The notes below the pieces were generated by a model. The model did not search any database. It saw nothing but the letters and a program-made list of their open reading frames with translations, and was not told the origin of the DNA. The translations under genes were made by a program, and so were the position numbers. From JABFRG01 sp038210445 (GTDB taxonomy: Bacteria; Myxococcota_A; Polyangia; Polyangiales; Polyangiaceae), in assembly GCA_038210445.1 (NCBI GenBank), contig JBBQWQ010000025.1, positions 1 through 64,000 of the forward strand: 64,000 nucleotides of DNA, in the 5' to 3' direction. Position 1 is the stretch's first letter. Each line of letters begins with the position of its first letter. Shown here one piece after another: positions 42,844 to 55,501 of this stretch.

Positions 42844-43971
42844 ATGAGCACGTCGTCCACAAAGTGGAGCTCTGCACCGGTCCCGCGTCCTATCGCCACC
42901 GAGCCCTGCGATCCCTTCGGAACGCACCGCGCGCTCGAGCCACGCGGCGCGCTCCCGCAGCCGGCATGGCGCGTCGACAACGATTTTTCGCGGCTCTTTC
43001 CCGGCGAGATGCTGGTGGCGGTGGAGACGCTCAACATCGACGCCGCCAGCTTTCGCCAAATGGAAGAGGCCGCAGGGTCCCTCGACGGCGTGAAGGCACT
43101 GGTCGAGAAGACCGTGCACGACCGCGGCAAGCAGCACAACCCCGTGACCGGCTCCGGCGGCATGCTCCTCGGCCGCGTGCTGCAGCTAGCGCCCGGTCGC
43201 AGCGATGTGGGCATCGCGGTCGGCGATCGCGTGGCGACGCTCACTTCGCTGTCGCTCACGCCGCTGGTGCTGGGCGTTACGAAAGACGTGCGGCCCGCCA
43301 GCGCGCAGATCGACGTGGAAGGCGAGGCGGTTCTGTTCGCTACCGGCCCCTACGCGAAGATGCCCGACGATCTTTCGGATCGCCTGGCGCTTGCGGTGTT
43401 CGACGTGGCCGGTGCGGCGCCGCAGGTGGCGCGCCTGGTGAAGCCGGGCGCCTCGGTGGTGGTGCTGGGCGCGGGCGGCAAGAGCGGCATCCTCTGCGCG
43501 GCCGAGGCCCGGCGAGCCGCCGGCGCCGCCGGCAAGGTCATTGGCGTGGAGTCGTACGAGCCCTACGCCGACGACCTTCGGGCGCTCGGATTCTGCGACC
43601 ACGTGGTCGTCGCCGACGCGCGCGATCCGGTAGCGGTGCGTGCGGCAGTGGTCGCGGTCACCGGCGGCAAGGAGGTCGACGCCACCTTCTCGTGCGTGAA
43701 CGTCGAGGGCACAGAAATGAGCGCCATCCTCGTCACGCGCGGTCACAGTCCCGCCTCGGGCGATCGCGGCCTGGTGTACTTCTTCGCCATGTCGACCAGC
43801 TTCACCCGCGCGGCCCTCGGCGCCGAGGGCGTGGGCAAGGACGTCGATTTGTTCATCGGCAACGGCTTCGCCCATGGCCACGCGGAGCACTCGCTGCAAA
43901 TGCTTCGAGACCTGCCCGCGCTCCGTGCCCTGTTCGAACGACGCTACGACGCAAGGAACGAGACCCCATGA
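42844..43971 (+). CDS. kdd: L-erythro-3,5-diaminohexanoate dehydrogenase
   Basis: A 375-aa NAD(P)-dependent enzyme of lysine degradation that oxidises and deaminates 3,5-diaminohexanoate to 5-amino-3-oxohexanoate. It shares nearly every signature I recall from the Fusobacterium enzyme: GTHRALEPRGALPQPAW, LNIDAASFRQMEEAAG, NPVTGSGGMLLGRVL, GDRVATLTSLSLTPLVLG, VVLGAGGKSGILCAAEARRA, CVNVEGTEMSAIL and FTRAALGAEGVGKDVDLFIG. The usual partners (kamA, kamDE, kce, kal) are not in the window. The stop overlaps the start of fhs by 4 nt, so the two are coupled. Confidence 0.93.
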   Translation: MSTSSTKWSSAPVPRPIATEPCDPFGTHRALEPRGALPQPAWRVDNDFSRLFPGEMLVAVETLNIDAASFRQMEEAAGSLDGVKALVEKTVHDRGKQHNPVTGSGGMLLGRVLQLAPGRSDVGIAVGDRVATLTSLSLTPLVLGVTKDVRPASAQIDVEGEAVLFATGPYAKMPDDLSDRLALAVFDVAGAAPQVARLVKPGASVVVLGAGGKSGILCAAEARRAAGAAGKVIGVESYEPYADDLRALGFCDHVVVADARDPVAVRAAVVAVTGGKEVDATFSCVNVEGTEMSAILVTRGHSPASGDRGLVYFFAMSTSFTRAALGAEGVGKDVDLFIGNGFAHGHAEHSLQMLRDLPALRALFERRYDARNETP

Positions 43972-45641
43972 GCCACACGCCCCGCACCATCCAAGAAGTC
44001 GCCCGCGAGCTGCACATCGGCGCCGAGCATTTCGAGCCCTACGGTCGCGGCAAGGGCAAGCTCGATCTCGCGCTCCTGGCGCAGGTGCCGCGCGCCAAAG
44101 GCCGCCTGGTGCTCGTCACCGCCATCAACCCCACCCCTGCCGGCGAAGGCAAGACCACCACGTCTATCGGCATCGCCATGGGCATGCGCCGGCTCGGGAA
44201 GAATGCGGTGCTGGCGCTGCGCGAGCCCTCGCTGGGCCCGGTCTTTGGCGTGAAGGGCGGCGGCACCGGCGGCGGCAAGGCTTCGCTCACTCCGGCCGAC
44301 GACATCAACCTGCACTTCACCGGCGACATCCACGCCATCACCACCGCCCACAATTTGCTCTCGGCGATGATCGACAACTCGCTGCACTTCGCCGAGGAGT
44401 TCGGCGACAAGGGGCGCCTCGACGCCCGGCAAATTACCTGGGGCCGCGCCCTCGACATGAACGATCGCGCGCTCCGTAACGTGATGGTGGGCTTGGGCGG
44501 CAAGGCTCACGGCGTGCCCCGCGCCGAGCGCTTCGACATCACCGCCGCCAGCGAGATCATGGCCATCCTGGCTCTCGCCACCGGCCCCGAGGACCTCGAA
44601 GCCCGCCTCGATCGCGTCATCATCGGTCGCACCGAGAGCGGCGCCACGCTCACCGCCAAGGACATGGGAGCCTCTCGCGCGATGTGCGCAGTGCTCCGCG
44701 ACGCCCTCAAGCCGAACCTGGTACAGACCGAAGAAGGGGGCCCTGCCATCGTGCATTGCGGGCCCTTCGCCAACATCGCCCATGGATGCAACAGCGTCCT
44801 CGCCACGCGGCTCGCCATGAACCTTGGCGACTATGCCATCACCGAGGCCGGCTTCGGCTTCGATCTGGGCGGCGAGAAGTTTCTCGATATCAAGTGCCGC
44901 GCCATGGGCGTGTGGCCGCGCGCGGTGGTCATCGTGGCCACCCTGCGCGCGTTGAAGATGCACGGCGGAGCCGCCGTGAAGGTGTGCGGAGAGCCCAACG
45001 CCGAGGCGCTTGCCCGGGGGCTCCCGCACCTCGACAAGCACCTGGAGAACGCCGACGCTTTCGGCCTTCCCGCGGTCGTGGCCATCAACGTGTTCCCCAA
45101 CGACACCGAGGAAGAGATCGCCATGGTGGCCGATGCCGCCAAAAAGCGCGGTGTGCGCGTGGGCAAGTCGTGGGGCTTTGGCAAGGGTGGTGAGGGCACC
45201 ACCGAGCTGGCGCAGCTGGTGGCCGACGTGGTGGACGCCACCGATGCGAGCCCCCCGCCGCCCAAGTACGTGTACGAGCTCACCGACCCGCCGGAGGAGA
45301 AGATCCGCAAGATCGCCCGCGTGGTGTACGGGGCAAAGGATGTATCCTTCACCGGTACCGCCGAGAAGGATCTCGCGCGCGCCCGGGAGCTAGGCTTTGG
45401 CGACGCCCCGGTGTGCATGGCCAAAACGCAGCTCTCGCTCTCCGACGACCCCAAACGCCCAGGCCGCCCCACCGACTTTACGGTGGCGGTGCGCGAGGTG
45501 CGCATCGCCGCCGGCGCCGGCTTCTTGGTGGCGCTCACCGGAGACATGATGACCATGCCGGGTCTGCCCAAGGTCCCCGCCGCCCGCGGCGTCTCGCTGC
45601 TCCCCAGCGGCAAGATCAAGGGCCTGATGCAGAACGACTGA
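43968..45641 (+). CDS. fhs: Formate-tetrahydrofolate ligase
   Basis: A 557-aa ATP-dependent enzyme making 10-formyl-tetrahydrofolate from formate. Clear family blocks: HFEPYGRGKGKLDL, TAINPTPAGEGKTTTSIGIA (P-loop), ALREPSLGPVFGVKGGGTGG, INLHFTGDIHAITTAHNLLS, GFGFDLGGEKFLDIKCR and LTGDMMTMPGLPKVPAARGV. Length is normal. Its ATG lies within the end of kdd (ATGA), tying one-carbon metabolism to lysine breakdown in one transcript. Eight nt separate its stop from that of the convergent histidine kinase. Confidence 0.97.
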   Translation: MSHTPRTIQEVARELHIGAEHFEPYGRGKGKLDLALLAQVPRAKGRLVLVTAINPTPAGEGKTTTSIGIAMGMRRLGKNAVLALREPSLGPVFGVKGGGTGGGKASLTPADDINLHFTGDIHAITTAHNLLSAMIDNSLHFAEEFGDKGRLDARQITWGRALDMNDRALRNVMVGLGGKAHGVPRAERFDITAASEIMAILALATGPEDLEARLDRVIIGRTESGATLTAKDMGASRAMCAVLRDALKPNLVQTEEGGPAIVHCGPFANIAHGCNSVLATRLAMNLGDYAITEAGFGFDLGGEKFLDIKCRAMGVWPRAVVIVATLRALKMHGGAAVKVCGEPNAEALARGLPHLDKHLENADAFGLPAVVAINVFPNDTEEEIAMVADAAKKRGVRVGKSWGFGKGGEGTTELAQLVADVVDATDASPPPPKYVYELTDPPEEKIRKIARVVYGAKDVSFTGTAEKDLARARELGFGDAPVCMAKTQLSLSDDPKRPGRPTDFTVAVREVRIAAGAGFLVALTGDMMTMPGLPKVPAARGVSLLPSGKIKGLMQND

Positions 45642-45649
45642 GGAGAGGC

Positions 45650-47725
45650 TCAGGAAACGGCGGTCCGGCTCAGGCGCTCGTTCGACTCTGGGGCCTTGGA
45701 GAGCAGCTTCTCCTGCGCCACCGGCAGCACCAGCGTGAAGGTGGTGCCGTTGCCCGGTTGCGACTGCACCTCGACTTGGCCGCCCACGTTCTGCACGATG
45801 CGTTGGGTGATGGCGAGGCCCAGGCCGGTGCCCTGGTCTTTGGTGGTGAAGAACGGCACGAACAGATTCTGAAGCACCTTGGGGCTCATGCCGTGGCCGG
45901 TGTCGTGCACCGCGACCTCGATGAACTCCTCGGCCTTGGTGCGGGTATCGCCGAAAGAGCGGCTGCCCGGCCGAATGTTGGTGGAGAGGGTCACCGTGCC
46001 GCGGCCACCTACCGCTTGGATTGCATTCTGCATCAAGTTGATGACCACCTGACGTAGCTGCTCGGCGTCGATGGTGGCGAAGGGGAGCTTCTCGGCCAGG
46101 TTGAGCTTGAGCTCCACCTCCGGGTGGGCCTGGGCGCCGGCCATGACCTGGATGGTGCGGCGAATGGCGGCGTTCACGTCGAGCGGCACCGGGTTGCCCT
46201 TGTGCGGTCGGGCGTAGTCGAGAAAGCTGCCGACCACGCGGTTGAGGCGGTTGGTCTCCTCGATGATGATCCCCAAAAACTCCCGCGACGAGGTGTCGTT
46301 GGGGGCCGCCGACTCTTCCAGGAGCTGCGCTGCGCCCTTGATGGCGCCCAGTGGGTTCTTCACCTCGTGGGCCAGGCCGGCGGCCATGGCGCCGAGCGCC
46401 GCCAAGCGATCGCGCTCCTTGAGCTTGGCGTAGACGCGGGTGTTGGTGATGGCCACGCCGATCTGTGCGGCCAGCGCCTCGAGGAGCACCACCTCTTCCG
46501 GCGTGAATGCGTCGCGTACGCGATCGTCGGCTACGCAGAGAATGCCTACCAGCTCTTCGTCGTCGCCGCGCACCGCGAGGATGTTGCAGTTGTGCAGAGG
46601 CCCCAGGGTCGTCGCCGCGGTGACCAGCGGCGCGTCGGCTTCGGAAGGGGAGCGCAAGCGCTCTTCTAACGACATGGAGGAGGCCAGCCGATCAAGCAGC
46701 GGACGAAGCGCCAGCGCTTCCAGGCGCGGCGGCGCTTCGCAGCCCATGGCGCCGGCCAGGTCGAAGCCGTCGGGGTCGCGTACATAGAGCGCGCCGGAGG
46801 TGATGCGCCGCGATTTCTCCAGGCCCGACATGAGGACCGGCCCCAGCTCATCCATCTCGATAGTGTGGGCCAGGCGTCGACGAAGTTCGGAGATGCTGGT
46901 CTCGAGATCGTAGCGCTCGCGAAAGAAGAACTGGTGGATGCGGCGCTCGATCTCGTTGCGCATCGGCTCGAAGAGCACCAGGAACACGATGGCAGCCAGT
47001 ACGGCGTTCAGATACATGGCGCCGAAGCGGCCGATGTAGGTGATGAACCCGTAGAAAATGCCGGCCAGCGCGAACGCCAACGTGGTCGAGACCAGGAGCC
47101 GACCGGAGAGCTCGTAGAGGTCGGCCAGGCGGGTGCGCTGCAGCGATTCGGCCAGCACGAACACGAACACGATGGCCAGCACCGCGCCGATGGGCGGCAG
47201 ATACACGCCGAGGAACGACAGGAAGTCGGCCAGCGTGAAGGTGGTGGCCAGCGCGCCCACCACCACCAGGAAGCGTACCCGATCGCGCACCGCCCGCGAC
47301 GGGCTGGCCTGCCCGCGCCGGTGAAGCATGTAAAGCGCACCTACCCACAGACCCACCACGTACGAGTACAGAACGCCCAGCGTGATGGGCGCCTCGTGGT
47401 AGGGAGAGAACGCCAAAATGAGCATCGGGACGCCGATGGCGGTCGCGATGCGGTTGAAGCGCAGGTTGCGCGGGCCTTCGATGGTGGCCTCGAAAAGGCG
47501 CATGGCGAACTGTGGCAACAGCACCGTGAGCACGGTGGTGACGCGCGCCCACATGGGCGATTGCAGAAGGCCCGCCAGCGACTGGCTGGCGTACCAGGCG
47601 GCGACGCAGGTGGCGAACGCGGCGAACAGCCAGTGCACCGCGCGGCGCCCGCGGAGCAACACCGACAGCGCGATGGCGAACGCGATGACGCCGCAAAACA
47701 GAGTGGTCCTATCGCGTACTTCCAT
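45650..47725 (-). CDS. Membrane sensor histidine kinase with GAF domain
   Basis: A 691-aa kinase. About eight transmembrane helices span residues 5-260 (ending VLAAIVFLVLFEPM). A GAF domain lies at about 290-430, then the dimerisation/phosphoacceptor helix GLAHEVKNPLGAIKGAAQLL (H box) near 450. The ATPase has INLMQNAIQAVGG (N box), VHDTGHGMSPKV (G1), FVPFFTTKDQGTGLGLAIT (F/G2) and GNGTTFTLVLP. The arrangement resembles NtrB/PrsK-type orphan kinases that pair with sigma-54 response regulators. The next upstream gene is a small lipoprotein, and the sigma-54 activator beyond it lacks a receiver domain, so the partner is not evident. Confidence 0.93.
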   Translation of the reverse strand: MEVRDRTTLFCGVIAFAIALSVLLRGRRAVHWLFAAFATCVAAWYASQSLAGLLQSPMWARVTTVLTVLLPQFAMRLFEATIEGPRNLRFNRIATAIGVPMLILAFSPYHEAPITLGVLYSYVVGLWVGALYMLHRRGQASPSRAVRDRVRFLVVVGALATTFTLADFLSFLGVYLPPIGAVLAIVFVFVLAESLQRTRLADLYELSGRLLVSTTLAFALAGIFYGFITYIGRFGAMYLNAVLAAIVFLVLFEPMRNEIERRIHQFFFRERYDLETSISELRRRLAHTIEMDELGPVLMSGLEKSRRITSGALYVRDPDGFDLAGAMGCEAPPRLEALALRPLLDRLASSMSLEERLRSPSEADAPLVTAATTLGPLHNCNILAVRGDDEELVGILCVADDRVRDAFTPEEVVLLEALAAQIGVAITNTRVYAKLKERDRLAALGAMAAGLAHEVKNPLGAIKGAAQLLEESAAPNDTSSREFLGIIIEETNRLNRVVGSFLDYARPHKGNPVPLDVNAAIRRTIQVMAGAQAHPEVELKLNLAEKLPFATIDAEQLRQVVINLMQNAIQAVGGRGTVTLSTNIRPGSRSFGDTRTKAEEFIEVAVHDTGHGMSPKVLQNLFVPFFTTKDQGTGLGLAITQRIVQNVGGQVEVQSQPGNGTTFTLVLPVAQEKLLSKAPESNERLSRTAVS

Positions 47726-47760
47726 GGCTTGGCGCCCAGTCTACCGCTCCCCGTGCCACA

Positions 47761-47793
47761 AAACGAAAAGGCCCACGCATTTCCGCGTGGGCC
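47761..47793 (-). terminator. Intrinsic terminator after the small lipoprotein gene
   Basis: GGCCCACGC at 47770-47778 pairs perfectly with GCGTGGGCC at 47785-47793 (9 bp, 6-nt loop). On the minus strand it is followed by TTTTCGTTTTG, a usable U-rich tail, 36 nt after the stop at 47829. Confidence 0.9.
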
Positions 47794-47828
47794 TCTCGTT
47801 CGTCGGGGAAAACAGTACGGTTCGGTGG

Positions 47829-48154
47829 CTACTTCGACCCGTTGCCCGAAGGCGCGTAGCCGTTGACCGCAGGCTTGACCGGGCCGTCCCACGGAGTGGG
47901 GTCGGGCTTGCCGGGCTCGGCGTTGGAGACGATGGTGGTGGGGCGGATGAACGGATCGACGTTCCCCACGTCGTGGTTGCCTTCGGCAGCACGCACCGCA
48001 CTGGTGGGCGCCTTGGCCGCGGGCGTGCCTTCGAGCCCTTGCTGGGTCTCACCCAGCTCTTCGCCGGGGCCCGGCGGGGCTTCGATGACCTGACCTGTGC
48101 ACGCGACTGCGCCGAGCACAGATGCGAAACCAATGGCGAGGAGCACTTTCCGAA

Positions 48155-48158
<4 letters not shown>
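47829..48158 (-). CDS. Small Pro-rich lipoprotein coupled to sigma-54 activator
   Basis: A 109-aa exported protein: lysine-led signal peptide, lipobox AVAC (Cys about residue 20), then a disordered Pro/Gly/Ala/Glu region (PPGPGEELGETQQGLEG, DPTPWDGPVKPAVNGYAP). No folded domain is evident. The ATG overlaps the stop of the large activator gene by 4 nt, with GGAGGG 6 nt upstream, and the gene ends at a strong terminator. It could be an envelope partner or signal for the coupled regulator, but nothing in the sequence proves that. Confidence 0.8.
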
Positions 48159-51715
<3,557 letters not shown>

Positions 51716-51911
51716 TAGGATTGTGTTCCCGCGATCGCGCCGGGACCCGAGAGAAGATAGCTCACGGCGCGCAGATGCCAACTCCCTCGGGCGCCAATGT
51801 GTGTCGCCCGTGACAGAACCGGGGCAAACGGAAGAGCAGGTAAGGAAAAGGCGCGGCCCACGCATCGGGCCGATGCAAGAAACGGGGCCAGGCCTTGGTT
51901 ATGATTTCTTT

Positions 51912-51940
51912 AGGAAAAGATGGGGGGCGTTAGGAAACGC
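51912..51940 (-). terminator. Possible terminator after the 51990-56136 operon
   Basis: GCGTT (51927-51931) and AACGC (51936-51940) form a 5-bp, 4-nt-loop hairpin. On the minus strand it is followed by CCCCCCATCTTTTCC. Short stem and mixed tail make it a weak candidate, about 50 nt after the stop at 51990. Confidence 0.4.
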
Positions 51941-51989
51941 ACCAGGCGTAGCCCCGACCCGTCAGAAACGGATGACGCGGGCGGTCGTG

Positions 51990-53111
51990 CTAGCGAGGTA
52001 CCAGGGCGAGCGAGATTTCTCGGGGAGGCGCACGAACGAGAAGGCTTCGACCGCCGTCGACGAAGAGGAGCGAGCTCGCTTGCGGGGGGAGACCCAGCTC
52101 CCGCGCGCTCTTCTTCAAGACCGGCTTGCCGGTGTCGGTCGCGTAGAAGCCGAGGGTTCCCTGGGTGAGCACCGCGACCAAGTTGCCGCCGGGGCACAGC
52201 GCGGCGGCGTAAGGGTCTTTGGGGCCCACCCGGAGCGGGAGCTGCGCCTTGCTGCGCCCGCCCAGCGCAAAGGTGGGAAGCCAGTCTTGCGCGAACGGGG
52301 CCCGCGGCACCTCGAGCCACGTCGCGCCGTCGGGCGTCCGTTGGTCGCCGTGGCTTTTGGCTTCCCAGGTGACCGTGACCTTGGTGCCGGTCCGCACCAG
52401 AGCGCCCACGAACGCTACGCGGCTGTTCTCGGCGAACAGGAAGTGCCCGCTGGCATCGATGCGGTAAACTGCATCGCTGCCGCCGGCGATGGGCGGCGCG
52501 GGAAGCTCGACGCGGGTGTTTTGCAGCAGATCGTAGACCACCGGCGCGCCTTCGAGGACGAAGAAGCGGCCGTCGTGCGAGAGGCTGGCCTGCCCCGAAC
52601 CGGCCAGCGAAGGCGACGGGGGCGAGGCCGGGGCGACCGCGCCTTCGACCACGTGCGCGGCGCCGTCGTCGTTCACCACGATGCGCACGCCGTCGGCGAC
52701 CACCTGGCGCTTGCCGTCGAACGACCAGGCGAGCGCGCGGGCGTCGAGGGCCGCGATGGAGAGCACTGTGTAGGCCGCCGTTGCGTACACCGCCACCGTG
52801 ACCGTTTTGCCGGAGACGATGCGCGTGGAGAGGCTTTTCCCGTCGAGGCTGACGGCATCGACGATGGACCCGCGGGTGCCGCTCGCGACCACCCGCAGCG
52901 CGGACGGAACGACGCAGGGCGGGATCGTCGGCAGCGGCGCGAGCGGCACCGGTTTGCCTTCGAACGCCTCCTGCGCCGGCGGAGGCTCGGGCGACGGCGC
53001 GGGGCCCCCGATGGGCTCTGTGGGGAGCGGCGGCGACGCCGGGCTCTCGGGCGGGGGGCCCGATGCACCACACGCTCCAACGAAGATGCAAAAGAACGCG
53101 GCGCGGATCAT
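51990..53111 (-). CDS. Propeller-like lipoprotein
   Basis: A 373-aa lipoprotein with lipobox VGAC (Cys about residue 14), a long Pro/Glu-rich spacer to about residue 65, and a β-strand-rich body with WD40/YVTN-like blades: SLDGKSLSTRIVSGKTVTV, LAWSFDGKRQVVADGVRIV, ASLSHDGRFFVLEGAPVVYD, LVAVLTQGTLGFYATDTGKP, LLFVDGGRSLLVRAP. Last gene of a five-gene minus-strand cluster; its ATG overlaps the stop of the hydrolase gene by 4 nt. Similar lipoproteins occur at 58057-59484 and 59487-60419. Function unknown. Confidence 0.75.
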   Translation of the reverse strand: MIRAAFFCIFVGACGASGPPPESPASPPLPTEPIGGPAPSPEPPPAQEAFEGKPVPLAPLPTIPPCVVPSALRVVASGTRGSIVDAVSLDGKSLSTRIVSGKTVTVAVYATAAYTVLSIAALDARALAWSFDGKRQVVADGVRIVVNDDGAAHVVEGAVAPASPPSPSLAGSGQASLSHDGRFFVLEGAPVVYDLLQNTRVELPAPPIAGGSDAVYRIDASGHFLFAENSRVAFVGALVRTGTKVTVTWEAKSHGDQRTPDGATWLEVPRAPFAQDWLPTFALGGRSKAQLPLRVGPKDPYAAALCPGGNLVAVLTQGTLGFYATDTGKPVLKKSARELGLPPQASSLLFVDGGRSLLVRAPPREISLALVPR

Positions 53112-53980
53112 CGGCCGAAGTGCTCCACGAGGAGCGGGTTCACGCGCTCGGCGGCGTCCAACTGCACCGAGTGACCGGCGCCCTCGATGCGTTCCACGCG
53201 CACCTGCGGCACGTGGCGCGGGCTCGGATCGGCGAGGTCACGGCTGAACACCGGGTCGTCCTGACCCCACACCACCAGCGTCTCCGCGGCGATCGGGCGG
53301 GCCTTCGCCACTGCCCCGCGGGCGGCTTCCCGGAGCGCCGCGCGATAGTAGTGAATGGGGCCCCGAAAGTTGCCGGTTCGCTGCGCCGCCTCGACGTACT
53401 GCTGCGCATCGTTCGGCGACATGTGCGCGAAGAGCCGGCGCAAGAGCGCGCCGTCGCGGGCCAGGAGCAACTTCTCCGGCAGGTACGGCAGCTGGAGCAC
53501 CAGCATGTACCAGCTCTTGCGGAGCTGCGCCGGGCGCCGCAGCGCGCGAAGCAGATCGGCGGGATGCGGGCAGTTCAGGATCGCGAGCCGGTCCACAAGG
53601 TCGGGCCTCTGCTCGGCGGTGGCCCAGGCGATGGCGCCGCCCCAGTCGTGCCCCACAAGATGCGCGCGCTCTCGTCCCAACGCGTAGACCAGCGCCGCCA
53701 CGTCGCCCACGAGATGGTCCATGCCGTAGGAGGCCACGTCGGTCGGCGCGTCGCTGCGATCGTAGCCCCGGAGATCGGGCGCCGCGACGCGGTAGCCCGC
53801 GGCCACCAGCGCCGGAATCTGCAGCCGCCAGGACCACCAGAGCTCCGGGAACCCGTGGAGCATCACCACCAGCGGGCCATCTTCCGGACCCGCCTCCACC
53901 AGGTGCAAGCGAACCTCGCCCAGGTCGATGCGCCGGGTGCTCCAGCCGCGTGCTGCTGCGTACGTGCTCTCCGAGGTCAT
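53108..53980 (-). CDS. Alpha/beta hydrolase (epoxide hydrolase-like)
   Basis: A 290-aa α/β hydrolase. VVMLHGFPELWWSWRLQIPA is the HGxP oxyanion motif of the epoxide-hydrolase/haloalkane-dehalogenase branch, VAAPDLRGYDRSDAP the conserved loop, HLVGHDWGGAIAWATAE the nucleophile elbow with Asp as nucleophile, WGQDDPVF the acid region, and EGAGHSVQLDAAERV the catalytic His. Asp rather than Ser at the elbow supports epoxide hydrolase or dehalogenase chemistry; the lid (about 130-210) has the Tyr-containing HYYRAALREA segment. Coupled by 4-nt overlaps at both ends. Confidence 0.9.
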   Translation of the reverse strand: MTSESTYAAARGWSTRRIDLGEVRLHLVEAGPEDGPLVVMLHGFPELWWSWRLQIPALVAAGYRVAAPDLRGYDRSDAPTDVASYGMDHLVGDVAALVYALGRERAHLVGHDWGGAIAWATAEQRPDLVDRLAILNCPHPADLLRALRRPAQLRKSWYMLVLQLPYLPEKLLLARDGALLRRLFAHMSPNDAQQYVEAAQRTGNFRGPIHYYRAALREAARGAVAKARPIAAETLVVWGQDDPVFSRDLADPSPRHVPQVRVERIEGAGHSVQLDAAERVNPLLVEHFGR

Positions 53981-54828
53981 GCGCGCGCCTTCTTGGCCGG
54001 CTTCGAGCTCGTGATGCCCCGTGCTTCGACGAAGCGCGCGATGCCGTCGAAGCCCTCTTCGGGGCCCTCGCCGAGCTTGCGCGCGAGCGGCACCTGCGCG
54101 GCCACCGCTGCAAGATACAGCGGTACCGCCTCGGGAACGCGGGCCGAGACGAGGTTGAAGTGTCGCTCGATGGCGCCGGCATCGCCGCGCCGCACCGGAC
54201 CCGTGAGGGCCTCGGGAAACCCCAGCGCTTCCACGTTCTCGGCCACGCTGCGGAGGAGAGGTCCGAGCATGAGGCGCGCGATCTTCTTCGGCACCTTGGA
54301 GGCGACGAGCAGGCGCTCACCCATGGCGGCAAGCGCCGCAGCGCCGTTGGCCACCAGCCCCGCCGCCGCGTGATAGCCCACCGCGTCCAGGCCGGGCACC
54401 GTGCGCGGGCTCATTCCGAGCAAGGCGCCGAGCTCGGTCGCGCGGCGCACCGCTTCGGGGTCGCCCTGTACGTGCAGGTTGCCGCGCGAAAGCGAGGGGA
54501 AGGCGCGCAGCGACGCGAAGGAGATCATCGGGTGCATCTGCCCGATGCCGCGGCACACCGCGCGCAGCGGGGCTAGGACCTCGGCGTCGAGACTACCTGC
54601 AGCATGCACGCATACTGCGTTGGGGTCGACAAGCCCGCGCTTGGCAAGGGTCGCGGCCGTCTCCGTGAGGGTGCGATCGCGAATCGCCAGCAGCACCAGA
54701 TCGGCCACGATGGTCTTGCGCGGCAAGCCGGCGCGCGCCGCGCGGAGCTCCACGTCGGCGCCCGCGCTCCGTAGCGCGGCGGTGAGCGCCTGACCGACCT
54801 TGCCGGCCCCGAGGATGTACACCCGCAT
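53977..54828 (-). CDS. Rossmann-fold DUF2520 protein
   Basis: A 283-aa protein resembling F420- or NADP-dependent reductases: VYILGAGKVGQALTAALRSA at the N-terminus, LVLLAIRDRTLTETAATLA, VCVHAAGSLDAEVLAPLRAV, IGQMHPMISFASLRAFPSLS and the helical DUF2520 C-terminus (GYHAAAGLVANGAAALAAMG, TGPVRRGDAGAIERHFNLV). Proteins of this family often neighbour pantothenate or NAD genes; here nadD lies 106 nt upstream. The ATG at 54828 is fixed by the Rossmann motif. Its stop overlaps the start of the hydrolase gene. Confidence 0.88.
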   Translation of the reverse strand: MRVYILGAGKVGQALTAALRSAGADVELRAARAGLPRKTIVADLVLLAIRDRTLTETAATLAKRGLVDPNAVCVHAAGSLDAEVLAPLRAVCRGIGQMHPMISFASLRAFPSLSRGNLHVQGDPEAVRRATELGALLGMSPRTVPGLDAVGYHAAAGLVANGAAALAAMGERLLVASKVPKKIARLMLGPLLRSVAENVEALGFPEALTGPVRRGDAGAIERHFNLVSARVPEAVPLYLAAVAAQVPLARKLGEGPEEGFDGIARFVEARGITSSKPAKKARA

Positions 54829-54934
54829 CGGCGGCGGTTCGCTCTGCGTGGTGTTGCGTTTCGAACCCTTCGACCGAACCGTGAGCGCCATGGAGCCACT
54901 GGGTAGCACGAGTCTCCGTGACGCGGACCGGCTC

Positions 54935-55501
54935 TTACCCTTCCGAGAGGTAGAAGCCGCGGGCTTCGATGAGCTCGAGCACGCCCTTCGCGAGGAAGGG
55001 GCGGGCGGCGTCGAAGTCCTTCCGCGCAAGGTGAGCCCGGAGCTCGGTGCTGGAGATGGCGGGGAGCACCGGCGGCGGCGCGCCCGGGTGCGATACGCCG
55101 ACGCGACCCAGCACCAGCGGCGGCGCCATGCGCACGATGCGATCCCAGCCGAACCACTTGTCGGCCTCTCCCAGAATGTCGGCGCCCACCAGCAGGCGCA
55201 TTTTCCAGGTGGGATGCTCGGCCTGAAGGTGCTCGAGCGTATGCAGCGTGCGGCTGCTCTCGCCGCCCAGCACCTCTTCCACCCGCGAGATGGTTACGCC
55301 GGGGATCCACGCGAAGGCCGCGGTGCACATGGCAAGGCGGCTCTCGAAGTCTACCAACGACTTGGCGAACGGATGCCGAAAGGTAGGCACCACCAGCAGC
55401 GCGTCGGGCGCCTCCTGGGCCCTGGCCACACAGAGCGCCAGCATGTGCGCGAGGTGCGGCGGGTTGAAGCTGCCACCGAAGACGATGACCCGCTCGGTCA
55501 C
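54935..55501 (-). CDS. nadD: Nicotinate-nucleotide adenylyltransferase
   Basis: A 188-aa nucleotidyltransferase that makes deamido-NAD from nicotinate mononucleotide and ATP. VIVFGGSFNPPHLAHMLAL is the GxFxPxHxxH nucleotide motif, LLVVPTFRHPFAKSL the substrate loop, LLVGADILGEADKWFGWDRI the conserved GxD/W region, and ISSTELRAHLARKDFDAARP the C-terminal ISST motif. The start is a GTG at 55501 that overlaps the stop of the upstream gene (GTGA). Length is slightly short of the E. coli enzyme but complete. Confidence 0.92.
   Translation of the reverse strand: MTERVIVFGGSFNPPHLAHMLALCVARAQEAPDALLVVPTFRHPFAKSLVDFESRLAMCTAAFAWIPGVTISRVEEVLGGESSRTLHTLEHLQAEHPTWKMRLLVGADILGEADKWFGWDRIVRMAPPLVLGRVGVSHPGAPPPVLPAISSTELRAHLARKDFDAARPFLAKGVLELIEARGFYLSEG

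Noticed and set aside
51875..51890. TGGCCC...TTGC on the minus strand as sigma-54 promoter of the large activator
   Set aside because: The GG and GC are 11 nt apart rather than 10, a spacing sigma-54 does not normally tolerate.
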